Source: Lachnospiraceae bacterium
GTDB taxonomy: Bacteria; Bacillota; Clostridia; Lachnospirales; Lachnospiraceae
NCBI GenBank assembly: GCA_023664345.1
Contig: JAMPFQ010000006.1
Location: 95,015-159,014 of the forward strand
Length of the DNA stretch: 64,000 nt
Direction of reading: 5' to 3'
How positions within the stretch are numbered: position 1 is the stretch's first letter; the number at the start of each line of letters is the position of its first letter. This document shows, in pieces, positions 8,816 through 18,072 of the stretch. The notes beneath the pieces are model-generated. The model was given only the letters and a program-made list of their open reading frames with translations, was not told where the DNA came from and searched no databases. The position numbers and the translations under genes were made by a program.

Positions 8816-9538
8816 TTTCCTCTCTTTCTGAAGGCTTTTTCTCTCTTCCTCAAAAATATATTTTATGATCTCTTCCCTTGTCTCATTATCCATATCATAA
8901 TACTGGACACGATGCTCGTAAACGCCCGGACGGTTTTCCAGTTCTTTGGCGCTGAGCACCTTTCCGATCACCTCGTACTGCTTCTGCTCTTTTCCCTTTA
9001 TCAGATGATAGCTGCAGTACAGCAGGTTCTCCGGCTCGTACCTCTGGGAGGAGATAAAACGCAGTCCGCCGCCGCTGATATCCACGATAACGCTCTGCTT
9101 CAGAGGACGTCCCGAGACCAGCGCGAAAGGCAGCCGTTTCTCGATCGCCTGCACCTCATCCTGCTCCAGATTCCTCGCGCACATCTCAAGGGCACAGCTG
9201 AACCGATAGTACTCGCGCCTCTGATATTTCCGCAGGTTGCTGGTCAGTTCCACCACCAGGATGAACACATTATTGCTCTTGTAGCGGTCCACGATTCTGG
9301 CAAAGCACTGGTAAAGGCCGCTTTTTCCATAAAACACCAGGTCATACTCACTGTCCACCGGAAGCAGAATCAGTTTTGACTGTTCCATAGGCATTGCGAT
9401 CTCCAGCGTATCTTCCGACAGGATCTCCAGCACGGAACTGATGTATACCTTTTTATTCGCTTCCGCGTTCTCTTCCTCTCCTCTGTCAATCGCCTGCAGT
9501 TCGATCTTGTCATTTTGCGAAATGAATTTTGATAGCAT
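8810..9538 (-). CDS. PilZ-domain c-di-GMP receptor, flagellar brake (YcgR-like)
   Basis: This 242-residue protein has an N-terminal YcgR-like beta domain (about 1-90) and a C-terminal PilZ domain. The c-di-GMP motif is complete: arginines in QRREYYRFS near residue 100, and VDISGGGLRFIS about 50 residues later. Proteins of this class bind c-di-GMP and slow the motor. The start at 9538 has an AAGGGGG ribosome site and avoids an upstream extension that runs into the intergenic repeat. It lies between flhG and cheB, so motor braking is built into the operon. It may be called ypfA, dgrA or ycgR in different species. Confidence 0.88.
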   Translation of the reverse strand: MLSKFISQNDKIELQAIDRGEEENAEANKKVYISSVLEILSEDTLEIAMPMEQSKLILLPVDSEYDLVFYGKSGLYQCFARIVDRYKSNNVFILVVELTSNLRKYQRREYYRFSCALEMCARNLEQDEVQAIEKRLPFALVSGRPLKQSVIVDISGGGLRFISSQRYEPENLLYCSYHLIKGKEQKQYEVIGKVLSAKELENRPGVYEHRVQYYDMDNETREEIIKYIFEEERKSLQKERKV

Positions 9539-9560
9539 GTTTATACCCCCTTGCGCACTG

Positions 9561-9723
9561 CGGCGGCACAAACAATCCGTGAACCGTCGCAAGACCGGAA
9601 GAATCGCTGCTCTTGCGATTCTTCCGTGTGAGAAAGGCTCGCTTTGCGAGCCGTAGAATTTCTTAGGCGGCGTCCCATGCCGAATGTAATTCGGCAGACG
9701 CCTTAGAAATTCTTCTCACACTT
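9561..9723. repeat. Composite palindromic intergenic repeat, copy 1 (3' of flhG)
   Basis: This is a two-part element. The first part shares the CGGCGGCACAAACAATC and GCAAGACCGGAAGAAT words with copy 3 and forms the hairpin GGAAGAATCGC-tgctctt-GCGATTCTTCC (9597-9625). The second part opens with GTGTGAGA (9626-9633) and closes with TCTTCTCACACTT (9711-9723), with inner inverted repeats. The closing 13-mer touches the flhG stop codon. Related copies lie 3' of flhB and fliF. Confidence 0.75.
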
Positions 9724-10599
9724 TTACCTGCTCCTTCCGATAATGTGAGAAAAAAAGGCTGCCATCCCTCTTTTAGGCTGGCGTTCCGCCTCTCCTTTAT
9801 CCAAAAGCTTTGCAGCGATCCACTGGAACGCCACACTGGACTTGGCCCCCGGATTCTGCAAGGATACCGGAAGCTGCTGCATCACCGCCCGAGACAACTG
9901 AGCATCCTCAGGTATGCTGCCCAGATAGATCAGCGGAATCTTCAGATACCTTGAGACCACTGCGTTCAGCTTCTCGAACAATACCTCTCCCTCAGCCTCC
10001 TTGCCCACCCGGTTAGCGATCATCTTTACCTTGGTGGAGGAGGAATCGAACCTGGGATGCCGATACAGCGCTTTCAGCAGGGAATAGGAATCTGTGATGG
10101 AAGTAGGCTCCTGCGTAGTGACCAGCAGCACTTCCCCGCAGGCCACCAGGAATTCCAGCACCGCGTCCGAAATGCCCGCCCCCGTGTCCACGATGATCAT
10201 ATCGGCGATCGCATCCAGCTGGGCCAGATTCTGGATGATATAATCCAGATAATCCTTACTCAGATTGGACATTCCGGCAATACCGGAACCGCCTGAGATA
10301 AATCCGATCTCCATGGGGCCCCAGGTGATGATATCCTTAATGTTCTTCCCCTGATAGATCAGGTCGCACAGGTTATGCTTCGGCACCGCGCCAAACATGA
10401 TCTCTATGTTCGCAAGCCCGAAATCAGCGTCCAGGATAATGACCCGCTTGCCCATCTTCCGGAACTGGATCGCCAGGTTGATGGAGACATTGGATTTCCC
10501 CACGCCCCCCTTGCCGCTGGTGACAGTCATGACACGGGCAAGTGGCTTTGACCTTACCTGGCTGGCCTTTATGATTCTCAACTGTTCCGCTTGGTCCAT
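9724..10599 (-). CDS. flhG: MinD-like ATPase FlhG (YlxH), flagellar number regulator
   Basis: This 291-residue ParA/MinD-family ATPase begins MDQAEQLR, the DQAxxLR motif by which FlhG activates the FlhF GTPase. The deviant Walker A follows (TSGKGGVGKSNVSINLA, about residues 27-43), and the switch sequences LDADFGLANIEI and IIVDTGAGI are present. A basic C-terminal tail with hydrophobic residues could be the membrane-targeting helix. FlhG sets the position and number of flagella. It is 44 nt downstream of flhF and its stop codon abuts repeat copy 1. Confidence 0.94.
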   Translation of the reverse strand: MDQAEQLRIIKASQVRSKPLARVMTVTSGKGGVGKSNVSINLAIQFRKMGKRVIILDADFGLANIEIMFGAVPKHNLCDLIYQGKNIKDIITWGPMEIGFISGGSGIAGMSNLSKDYLDYIIQNLAQLDAIADMIIVDTGAGISDAVLEFLVACGEVLLVTTQEPTSITDSYSLLKALYRHPRFDSSSTKVKMIANRVGKEAEGEVLFEKLNAVVSRYLKIPLIYLGSIPEDAQLSRAVMQQLPVSLQNPGAKSSVAFQWIAAKLLDKGEAERQPKRGMAAFFSHIIGRSR

Positions 10600-10643
10600 G
10601 TCATTACCTCCTATCTTAGTACCTCGCAGGATCCTGTCCTTCT

Positions 10644-11864
10644 CTACGCCTTACCGCCCAGAAGCTGTTTTACCATTTTCTGGGGATTAAAGCGCTCAAT
10701 ATCATCCGGCACGTTCTGCCCGCAGGTCACGTAAGCGATGGGCACGTCCGCGTAAAGCTTCAGGTTTAACAGATTGCCCAGCGTCAGCGTTTCATCCAGT
10801 TTCGTAAATATCAGCTGATACTCCGTGATCTCCTTATAACCGGAAGCGATCCTCGTCAGGTCACGATACTTCGTGGTGGCGCTGAGCACCAGAAATGTCT
10901 GGTATTCTCCCGCTTCTTTCACAGCGTCATAAAGTTTCTGTATATTCTCAAGCTGTTCCTCATTTTTATGGGAATGGCCCGCTGTATCCACAAAAATATA
11001 ATCGAAATTACGGAAATCATCCACCGCCTGGCCGGCATCCGCATCCGTGTAGATCACGCGGAACGGCACCTCCAGGATATTGGCATAAGTGCGCAGCTGC
11101 TCCGCCGCCGCGATGCGGTAGGTATCCGCCGTCAGAAGCGCCACCTTCTTCTTTTCCACCACGGTAAAGACACTGGCCAGCTTCGCGATGGTGGTAGTCT
11201 TTCCCACACCGGTAGGCCCCAGGAACAACACGATCTTCGGGCCTTTCTCAGCCGGGGTGATTCCCTCCGCTTTCCCGAACTTCAGGATCAGCTTCTGATA
11301 GACATTGGCCAGAATATAATCAAAGGGCATATTGGGCTTCTTGTTCCTCTCCAGTTCCTCTATGATCTGATTCGCATACTTCTCGTCCACCTCATTCTCC
11401 AGCATGGTATTATACAGCAGACGGACAAATTTACTGCGCTCCTGCTCCTCTTCGCTCAGTTCTTCCTCCGGCTTTTCCGTCAGCTGTGCATTCTCGCTCT
11501 GCTCCTGCTTCTCCGCCTCATCCTGTTGGAATCTGCTCTCCAGCAGGGTCTGCAGGCTGTCAAGCCTTTTCTCTATGTTCTGGGAGCGCTCCGCCGCCGC
11601 GGTCATGGCCGCGCTGTCCACAACAGGCGCATCCTGGCTCTTTACCGGCTCCGGCGCCGATACTTCCCTGCGGACAGGTTTGGGGATATCTCCCTCCTCC
11701 TCCAGCGCCACCGTCACTTCCACCTGCCTGGAACGGAACAGGGACGCCAGGCCTTTCGGTTTCACATCCTTCACATTCATGATGACAATGCCGCCGCCCA
11801 ATTCCTTTTTGGCTGATTCCACTGCCTCTTCTTCCGTTTTTCCCACAAACTTCTTGATTATCAT
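10644..11864 (-). CDS. flhF: SRP-type GTPase FlhF
   Basis: This 406-residue protein has an N-terminal B domain (about 1-130) of low complexity with many Glu and Gln residues, then the N and G domains of signal-recognition GTPases. The P-loop is LGPTGVGKTTTIAKLA, followed by ALLTADTYRIAAAEQL, FVDTAGHSHKN and FTKLDET. FlhF recruits early basal-body parts to the correct site. The start codon overlaps the flhA stop codon as TAATG, showing translational coupling. Confidence 0.96.
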   Translation of the reverse strand: MIIKKFVGKTEEEAVESAKKELGGGIVIMNVKDVKPKGLASLFRSRQVEVTVALEEEGDIPKPVRREVSAPEPVKSQDAPVVDSAAMTAAAERSQNIEKRLDSLQTLLESRFQQDEAEKQEQSENAQLTEKPEEELSEEEQERSKFVRLLYNTMLENEVDEKYANQIIEELERNKKPNMPFDYILANVYQKLILKFGKAEGITPAEKGPKIVLFLGPTGVGKTTTIAKLASVFTVVEKKKVALLTADTYRIAAAEQLRTYANILEVPFRVIYTDADAGQAVDDFRNFDYIFVDTAGHSHKNEEQLENIQKLYDAVKEAGEYQTFLVLSATTKYRDLTRIASGYKEITEYQLIFTKLDETLTLGNLLNLKLYADVPIAYVTCGQNVPDDIERFNPQKMVKQLLGGKA

Positions 11865-13909
11865 TATGCTGTCACCATCCCAACTGACTGTAATTCAACA
11901 TTGGATTCCACTTCATTGTAGGACACCACAACAAGTTCCCTGTAGTAGTCCTCTGTCAGGCGTTTAAAATACATGCGCACGATAGGTGATGTGATCACGA
12001 TGGGACTCTTTCCCAGATTTTCCAGCTTCTGGACCTCTTTTCCCACAGAGTCTATGATCGCCCTCGACCTGCTGGGATCCAGGTTCAGGAACGCGCCGCT
12101 CTCCGTCTGTTTGACGCTTCCCATGATCTCCTGCTCCACTTTCGGATCTAATGTCACCACATTCGTGGTCTCATTGGACGGGAAATACTTGGTAGAGATA
12201 GCGCGTTTCAGGCTTTGGCGCACATATTCCGTGAGGATATCCGTATCCCGCGTGGTGGGTGCATAATCCGCCAGAGTCTCCAGGATCGTCAAAAGATCCC
12301 TTATGGAAATCCCCTCTTTCAGCAGATTCTGCAGCACTTTCTGGATCTCTCCCACACCCAGCATCTTGGGAACAAGTTCCTCCACCAGGGAGGGATTGGT
12401 CTCCTTGAGATTGTTCACCAGATTCTGCACATCCTGCCGTGACAGCAGTTCGTCAATATGCTGCCTGATGATCTCCGTCAGGTGGGTAGCTATGATGGAC
12501 GGCGGATCCACGACCGTATAGCCGAGGCTTTCCGCCCGTTCCCTCTGCCCCTCGGTGATCCAGATCGCAGGCAGGTGGAAAGAGGGCTCAAAAGTGGGGA
12601 TGCCCGTGATCTCTTCCTCCACATAGCCGGGGTTCATGGCCATATAATGATCAAAAAGAATCTCTCCTTCGCTGAGCTGGATGCCTTTGATCTTTATAAT
12701 GTATTGATTGGGGTTCAACTGTATGTTATCACGCAGACGGATAATGGGCACCACAGTACCCAGTTCCAGCGCGATCTGCCTTCGGATCATCACCACACGA
12801 TCCAGCAGGTCGCCGCCCTGGTTCACATCCGCCAGAGGAATGATGCCATATCCGAATTCCAGTTCGATGGGATCCACCTGGAGCAGGCTGTTCACATTCT
12901 CGGGCTGCCTGATCTCCTCCGCAGCGATCTCGTCCGTATCTACCTCCTGCTCAATGCCTGCGGTCTCCAGGTTGCCCGCCATGATCCTGCCTCCTACCAC
13001 ATACAGAAGGCCCATGCCCAGGAACAGGATCGTGTTCAGTTCCGTAAACATGCCAAGAAATGCCAGGGCTGCGCCCACGAGATACATGGCCTTGGGCACG
13101 CCGAAAAGCTGCCGTACGATGGCAGGACCGAAATCCGCTTCCTTTCCGCCCTTGGTGACCAGCACACCGGTGGACAGCGAGATCAGCAGGGACGGAATCT
13201 GGCTCACCAGACCGTCGCCGATGGTCAGGATACCGTAATTGTTCAATGCGGTTCCCACATCCATGCCGTTGCGCAGCATACCCATGGCAATGCCGCCGAT
13301 CAGATTGATGGCCGTAAGCAGCAGGCCTGCCACGGCATCTCCCTTGACATATTTCACGGCACCATCCATGGCGCCAAAGAAGCTGGACTCCTGCTGGATC
13401 TTATCCCGTCTGGCCTTTGCTTCCCTGTCATCGATGGCCCCCGTGTTCAGATCGGCGTCGATGGCCATCTGCTTACCGGGCATGGCATCCAGCGTAAATC
13501 TCGCCGTTACCTCAGCCACGCGCTCAGAACCTTTATTGATCACAAGGAACTGCACCAATATCAGAATCATGAAGATGATCGCGCCTACGATCAGGTCGCC
13601 TCCTCCTACAAACTCGCCGAACGTCCTGACCACATTTCCGGCCGAACCGGTGGTCAGGATCAGCCTGGTGGAAGATACGTTCATGGCGATCCTGAAAATG
13701 GTCGTAAACAGCAGGATCGTAGGAAAGTAAGACAGTTCCAGCACTTCCTTGGCAAACATGCAGACAAACAAAATGACGAAGGCAATGGAAATATTGAACG
13801 CCATGAAAACGTCGAGCAGAGTGGCTGGCAGCTGCACGATCAGCATGATGAACGCAACAAGGATATAGATCGCCACCATAGCGTCTGTCTTCTGTAATCT
13901 TACATTCAC
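11864..13909 (-). CDS. flhA: Flagellar export gate protein FlhA
   Basis: This is a 681-residue protein with eight membrane segments in the first about 320 residues and a large cytoplasmic domain that forms the nonameric export ring. The FHIPEP-type signature region and RARRD-like loop (DDREAKARRDKIQQE) are visible. The GTG at 13909 was chosen because AAGGAGG lies eight bases before it; an earlier GTG at 13918 is too close to the ribosome site. The stop codon overlaps the flhF ATG. Confidence 0.95.
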   Translation of the reverse strand: MNVRLQKTDAMVAIYILVAFIMLIVQLPATLLDVFMAFNISIAFVILFVCMFAKEVLELSYFPTILLFTTIFRIAMNVSSTRLILTTGSAGNVVRTFGEFVGGGDLIVGAIIFMILILVQFLVINKGSERVAEVTARFTLDAMPGKQMAIDADLNTGAIDDREAKARRDKIQQESSFFGAMDGAVKYVKGDAVAGLLLTAINLIGGIAMGMLRNGMDVGTALNNYGILTIGDGLVSQIPSLLISLSTGVLVTKGGKEADFGPAIVRQLFGVPKAMYLVGAALAFLGMFTELNTILFLGMGLLYVVGGRIMAGNLETAGIEQEVDTDEIAAEEIRQPENVNSLLQVDPIELEFGYGIIPLADVNQGGDLLDRVVMIRRQIALELGTVVPIIRLRDNIQLNPNQYIIKIKGIQLSEGEILFDHYMAMNPGYVEEEITGIPTFEPSFHLPAIWITEGQRERAESLGYTVVDPPSIIATHLTEIIRQHIDELLSRQDVQNLVNNLKETNPSLVEELVPKMLGVGEIQKVLQNLLKEGISIRDLLTILETLADYAPTTRDTDILTEYVRQSLKRAISTKYFPSNETTNVVTLDPKVEQEIMGSVKQTESGAFLNLDPSRSRAIIDSVGKEVQKLENLGKSPIVITSPIVRMYFKRLTEDYYRELVVVSYNEVESNVELQSVGMVTA

Positions 13910-13970
13910 TCCCTGCACCTCCTTATACCCATAATATCATACTCCCCTTTTACACATTTACGCACATTCA

Positions 13971-14205
13971 GTGTGAGATTTAGAATTTCTCTGCATGCGG
14001 ATTTCTCCGCATTATGCCCTCTGGCATGAACCTTAGAAATTCTTCTCACACTTTTCAGTCATGCCGCCTGCGGCAGCACAAACAAATCCCACGGAACCTG
14101 ATCGGTTCCGGGAAGAACGCTGCCCTTGCGTCCTTCCGTGTGAGATTTAGAGTTTCTCCGCGAAGCAGCCCTTGCTGCGAGCGGCTAGAAACTCTTCTCA
14201 CACTT
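13971..14205. repeat. Composite palindromic intergenic repeat, copy 2 (3' of flhB)
   Basis: This is the largest copy, with two GTGTGAGA...TCTCACAC modules (13971-14053 and 14138-14205) around a middle part that carries the GTCATGCCGCCT and GGCAGCACAAACAA words shared with copy 3. The right-hand module of 68 bp is identical to 32221-32288. The last codon and stop of flhB lie inside the end of the repeat (GTG TGA). Confidence 0.8.
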
Positions 14206-15307
14206 TCCCCTGCAGATGGTACACAAACGCCAGCACCTCCGCCACCGCCTGATACAATTCCGGCGGGACTGCCTGCCCTACGTCCACATTGGCATAGAGC
14301 ATCCGCGCCAACGGCTTGTTTTCCACTATCTCTATATGATTTTCCCTGGCGGTCTCCTTGATACGCTGCGCCAGGTAATCTTCCCCTTTCGCAATGACCA
14401 GCGGCGCATCCGCTACCTCCGGGTCGTACTTGATGGCCACGGCATAATGGGTAGGATTGGTGATGACCACGTCCGCCTGGGGCAGATCCTGCATCATACG
14501 GCGTCTGGACGACTCCATCATCTTCTGCCTGATCTTACCCTTGATCTGAGGATCGCCCTCCGACTGTTTATATTCATCCTTGATCTCCTGCTTGGTCATC
14601 TTCATGTCATTATTGAATTTCACTTTCTGGTAAATGAAGTCCCCCAGGGCGATGATCATATAGACCGCCGCGATCCTGATGCCCAGATCCGTCACCAGAT
14701 CGGCTATGATATGCAGTCCCTGCATCAGCGAAATATCAAAAACATTCAGCAGATAGACCCATTTATCCTTAAGGAAATTATAACACACATACGCGATCAA
14801 GCCAATCTTTAGAATGGATTTTATCAACTCCACCAGCGAATTGACTGATATGATCCTCTTAAAGCCGTTGATCGGATTCAGATTCTTGAACTTGGGCTTC
14901 AGGGGCTTTCCCGTGGGACGCCATTTCACCTGCGCCACATCACAGACGAACGCGATCACCACACCCACAAGCAGTATGGGCGCGATCAGTATCAGTATCT
15001 GCAGCACCATCCTTCGGAAAAGCACCCGCACATCCGCCTGGGGCATAAACCCATGATAAAATGTGGTGATCTCGGGAATCATGTCATAGATATTGGAAAA
15101 TACGGCCATCAGGTTCGTTCCCATATATCCCACGTAAAACTTCAATACGAGAAAAAGCGCCAGCAGACTGAAACCGTTGGCAATCTCCTTACTCTTTGCC
15201 ACCTGGCCTTCCTTGCGGGCATCTTCCAGTTTTTTGGAGGTAGCGGGTTCTGTCTTTTCTCCCCCCGGCCCTTCCTTGGCAAAAAATTGCAGGTCATACC
15301 GAATCAT
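14198..15307 (-). CDS. flhB: Flagellar export switch protein FlhB
   Basis: The 369-residue protein has four membrane segments in the N-terminal 220 residues and a cytoplasmic C-terminal domain. The self-cleavage motif NPTH, within VVITNPTHYAVAIKYDP, is at about residues 284-287. FlhB switches export from rod/hook to filament substrates after cleavage and interaction with FliK. Its ATG overlaps the fliR stop codon (ATGA). Its own stop codon lies inside repeat copy 2. Confidence 0.96.
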   Translation of the reverse strand: MIRYDLQFFAKEGPGGEKTEPATSKKLEDARKEGQVAKSKEIANGFSLLALFLVLKFYVGYMGTNLMAVFSNIYDMIPEITTFYHGFMPQADVRVLFRRMVLQILILIAPILLVGVVIAFVCDVAQVKWRPTGKPLKPKFKNLNPINGFKRIISVNSLVELIKSILKIGLIAYVCYNFLKDKWVYLLNVFDISLMQGLHIIADLVTDLGIRIAAVYMIIALGDFIYQKVKFNNDMKMTKQEIKDEYKQSEGDPQIKGKIRQKMMESSRRRMMQDLPQADVVITNPTHYAVAIKYDPEVADAPLVIAKGEDYLAQRIKETARENHIEIVENKPLARMLYANVDVGQAVPPELYQAVAEVLAFVYHLQGKV

Positions 15308-16086
15308 TGCATTGCTCCTACAAAGGAAACGATCACACGTTTCATCTCATCAAAAATAAAATCAGCCGTTCCGGGCAGAAGCCCTGCCGTTAAGAACAGT
15401 GTGGAGAGCCCCACAAGAATCTTCAGCTGCAGTCCGATGGCAAACATGTTCATCTGGGGCGACACTTTGGCTAATACGCCCAGGATAGCGTTCAGCAGCA
15501 GTATGGTGCAGAAGACCGGCAGCACGATACGAAATCCTATCAGGATATACTCTCCCAGGAACCTGAGCATCGCCTCCACCAGTGCATCTCCGTGAAAGAC
15601 CGCGCCGTTTATGGGGATCAGGACAAAAGTATCCGCCAGCGCCCCGAACAGATAACGATACATCCCCGTACAGATCAGCATGAACATGAAAATATACTGA
15701 TAAAGCACACCGGTGATGCTGGTGGATTCCCTGGTTGTCGGATCCATCAGCGTAGCCATGGAAAGTCCCGTCTCCATATCCGCGATGGAACCCGCGAAAT
15801 TGACGATGGAAGTACAGATCGTCGCCCCAAAGCCGACCAACAGCCCCACCAGCGCCTCCTTGACCACAATGACAGTATATTCCATCAGCGAATCATAGAC
15901 CACCGCCTCCGACGGCGTCAGCGACTGGTACAGCAGCAGCGCGGTAAAAACGCTCAGGCCCACACGCACTCTCACCGGCGTGTTCCCCATGCTGAAAAAA
16001 GGTGCGATAAAGACAAAACTCGCCACCCGCGTCAGGATCAGCAGAAAATATTCCAGATCGTACGTCGAAAAAGATAAACTGATCAT
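15304..16086 (-). CDS. fliR: Flagellar export gate protein FliR
   Basis: This 260-residue integral membrane protein has about six hydrophobic segments and the FliR landmarks FIAPFFSMGNTPVRVRVGLS near the start and GLQLKILVGL near the end. It forms the export gate core with FliP and FliQ. It is preceded by fliQ with a 53-nt spacer that carries the 13-mer found in the repeat family, and it is coupled to flhB by a 4-nt overlap. Confidence 0.95.
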   Translation of the reverse strand: MISLSFSTYDLEYFLLILTRVASFVFIAPFFSMGNTPVRVRVGLSVFTALLLYQSLTPSEAVVYDSLMEYTVIVVKEALVGLLVGFGATICTSIVNFAGSIADMETGLSMATLMDPTTRESTSITGVLYQYIFMFMLICTGMYRYLFGALADTFVLIPINGAVFHGDALVEAMLRFLGEYILIGFRIVLPVFCTILLLNAILGVLAKVSPQMNMFAIGLQLKILVGLSTLFLTAGLLPGTADFIFDEMKRVIVSFVGAMQ

Positions 16087-16128
16087 ATCTCACCAGCACC
16101 TATGATCCCACTTTGTGGAATCTCAAAT

Positions 16129-16141
16129 TCTTCTCACACTT
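16129..16141. repeat. Solo end of the palindromic repeat family (3' of fliQ)
   Basis: The 13-mer TCTTCTCACACTT, which ends the composite repeats at 9711, 14193 and 32276, occurs here alone and overlaps the fliQ stop codon. The 40 bases that follow toward fliR contain only a weak TCTCA-like echo and no second module. It may be a decayed or minimal copy. Confidence 0.6.
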
Positions 16142-16412
16142 ATCCACGGCTATAAATACCGAAGTTAGACCACAGAGTGGTCATGTACTCCACTATATTG
16201 TTCAGCATCCAGTGCCCAAAAAGTATCAATGCCAAAAAGATACTGATGATCTTCGGCACAAATGTAAGCGTCTGTTCCTGTATGGATGTGACTGTCTGAA
16301 AGATACTGACGATCAGTCCGACCACCATGGAGATCAAAAGCACCGGCAGCGATACCTTTATGATCAGGAATAAAGCCTCCCTCGTAATATCCGATATCAC
16401 CTCGATGGTCAC
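16140..16412 (-). CDS. fliQ: Flagellar export gate protein FliQ
   Basis: This 90-residue protein has two hydrophobic helices (about 13-37 and 50-72). The N terminus MTIEVISDITREALFLIIKV resembles the family pattern with its conserved REAL step. The GTG at 16412 was selected because it gives family length and lies ten bases behind GGAG; an earlier GTG at 16421 is too close to the site. FliQ packs around FliP and FliR in the export gate. The stop codon overlaps the solo repeat end. Confidence 0.93.
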   Translation of the reverse strand: MTIEVISDITREALFLIIKVSLPVLLISMVVGLIVSIFQTVTSIQEQTLTFVPKIISIFLALILFGHWMLNNIVEYMTTLWSNFGIYSRG

Positions 16413-16438
16413 AGGCCTCACTCTCCTTTCCTGTTACG

Positions 16439-17311
16439 TCATGACACATAAAACGTCTTCACCAGATTGCCTATCACAAGGCTCCAGCCGTCCGCCAGCA
16501 CAAAGAGCAGTATCTTGAAAGGCATGGAGATCGTCGTAGGGGGCAGCATCATCATACCCATGCTCATCAGGGTGGATGCAACCACCATATCGATGATAAT
16601 GAAAGGAATATAGATGACAAAGCCTATCCAGAACGCCATCCGCAGTTCGCTCACCACAAAGCTGGGGATCAGGACCGAGTTCGGAATGGATTCATTCTTG
16701 CCATCCCACTCCTGCCCGGCGATATCCATGAAAAGTTCCACATCTTTCAACTGGGTCTGGACATACATAAACTCCCGCAGCGGCTGGATGCCAGACTCAA
16801 AAGCCTCCTCCTGGGTGATCTCCCCTGCCTGGAAAGGCTGCAGCGCCTCCTCATTGATCCTGGTAAAGGTAGGCTCCATGATAAAAAATGTCAATATCAG
16901 CGCCAGTCCCACAAGGATCTGGTTCGGGGGGGCCGTCTGTGTGTTCAGTGCGGCACGGGTAAAATGCAGCACGATGATGATCCGGGTAAAAGAGGTCATC
17001 AATATGAGGATCATGGGAATCAGCGCGATCAGCGTCAGGGTGATCAGGACGCTCAGTGCACCGTTCAGCTGGCCGTTGCTGCTGTCCAGGGATACCGTTA
17101 CAGTATTCGCCGTGTTCAGCCCTGCCACTTCCTCCGGTGTTTCCGCCGTTCCCGGGGGATCGATATAGGTACGGTTCTCCTCCGATCCCGTCAGATCCCG
17201 GTCTTCTATGGCAAATACTGCCATGGAATTTTGAATACACAATATGCCCACCGTAATCAGCAGGCATATCATCGTTATTATTCGTTTTCTGTTTCGCATA
17301 AACTTTATCAT
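16439..17311 (-). CDS. fliP: Flagellar export gate protein FliP
   Basis: The 290 residues start with a basic n-region and hydrophobic core (about 11-33) that reads as a cleavable signal peptide, normal for FliP. A short periplasmic part follows, then four membrane segments. Family landmarks MTSFTRIIIVLHFTR, QTAPPNQILVGLAL and the late MGMMMLPPTTISMPFKILLF are intact. FliP forms the pentameric gate core. Its ATG overlaps the fliO stop codon. Confidence 0.96.
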   Translation of the reverse strand: MIKFMRNRKRIITMICLLITVGILCIQNSMAVFAIEDRDLTGSEENRTYIDPPGTAETPEEVAGLNTANTVTVSLDSSNGQLNGALSVLITLTLIALIPMILILMTSFTRIIIVLHFTRAALNTQTAPPNQILVGLALILTFFIMEPTFTRINEEALQPFQAGEITQEEAFESGIQPLREFMYVQTQLKDVELFMDIAGQEWDGKNESIPNSVLIPSFVVSELRMAFWIGFVIYIPFIIIDMVVASTLMSMGMMMLPPTTISMPFKILLFVLADGWSLVIGNLVKTFYVS

Positions 17312-17697
17312 TTACTCGAATCGTCCTTTGGTTCGCTTGCATTTACGGAGTTTTTCCTGACAGCTTTATCAAACAGTTCCCTGAATCCCATGCCGGGATC
17401 CGCCGCTTCTGACCTCTTCAGCTGTTCTTTGGGAATCTCTCCCAGCATAGTAACTGTGTCCTTGCAGACAGCGATCACCATATATGTCTCCCCCACCCGT
17501 ATGATCTGCAGAAATTTATTATTTGTCAGACGGCTGGTTTCTATCACCTCAATATTGCTGTTGGCGCCCTGCTGCTTCTGATATCCCGAGATCCATTTCG
17601 TAGTCAGGGCTGTAACACCGAGAACCAGAACAAATATCACCAGAACAGCTATAAATTGAGCGTAACCGCTTTCAGTCCCTGCCAGCAATGCCGACAT
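17308..17697 (-). CDS. fliO: FliO-like flagellar biosynthesis protein
   Basis: The 129 residues show one membrane segment (about 13-34), then a small basic domain with LTNNKFLQIIRVGETYMVIA, which fits the FliO (or FliZ) family. FliO assists assembly of the FliP-containing gate. The gene begins with a TAATG overlap to cheY and ends with an ATGA overlap to fliP. The call rests on the domain pattern and on this conserved position before fliP. Confidence 0.88.
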   Translation of the reverse strand: MSALLAGTESGYAQFIAVLVIFVLVLGVTALTTKWISGYQKQQGANSNIEVIETSRLTNNKFLQIIRVGETYMVIAVCKDTVTMLGEIPKEQLKRSEAADPGMGFRELFDKAVRKNSVNASEPKDDSSK

Positions 17698-18059
17698 TAA
17701 CCTACGACCTTCTTAACGGCTTCGAGAACACGTTCCGCCTGGAAAGGCTTTACGATAAAGTCTTTCGCACCATTCTGGATAGATTCAATGACCATTGCCT
17801 GCTGGCCCATCGCGGAACACATGATGATCTTCGCATTGCCGTCCAGCTTCTTGATCTCTTTCAACGCCTGCAGACCGTCCATCTCAGGCATGGTGATGTC
17901 CATCAGCACCAGGTCAGGCGACAATTCCTTGTATTTTTCAACTGCCCTAGCACCGTTCTCAGCTTCACCCGCGACATTGTAACCGTTCTTGGTCAAAATA
18001 TCTTTGATCATCATCCTCATGAAAGCTGCATCATCACATACTAAAATATTCTTTGCCAT
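17697..18059 (-). CDS. cheY: Chemotaxis response regulator CheY
   Basis: This is a single receiver domain of 120 residues, with Asp9, Asp10, phospho-acceptor Asp54 in LMDITMPEMDG, a Ser in MCSAMGQQ, and the lysine in FIVKPF. CheY-P binds the N-terminal peptide of FliM and of FliY, which are the next genes upstream. It is 13 nt downstream of fliY and overlaps fliO. Confidence 0.97.
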   Translation of the reverse strand: MAKNILVCDDAAFMRMMIKDILTKNGYNVAGEAENGARAVEKYKELSPDLVLMDITMPEMDGLQALKEIKKLDGNAKIIMCSAMGQQAMVIESIQNGAKDFIVKPFQAERVLEAVKKVVG

Positions 18060-18072
18060 TTATTTCTTCCTC

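Noticed and set aside
12458..13897. Plus-strand open frame opposite flhA
   Set aside because: It is a shadow of a highly conserved gene; the translation is His/Gln/Asp-rich with no recognisable domain.
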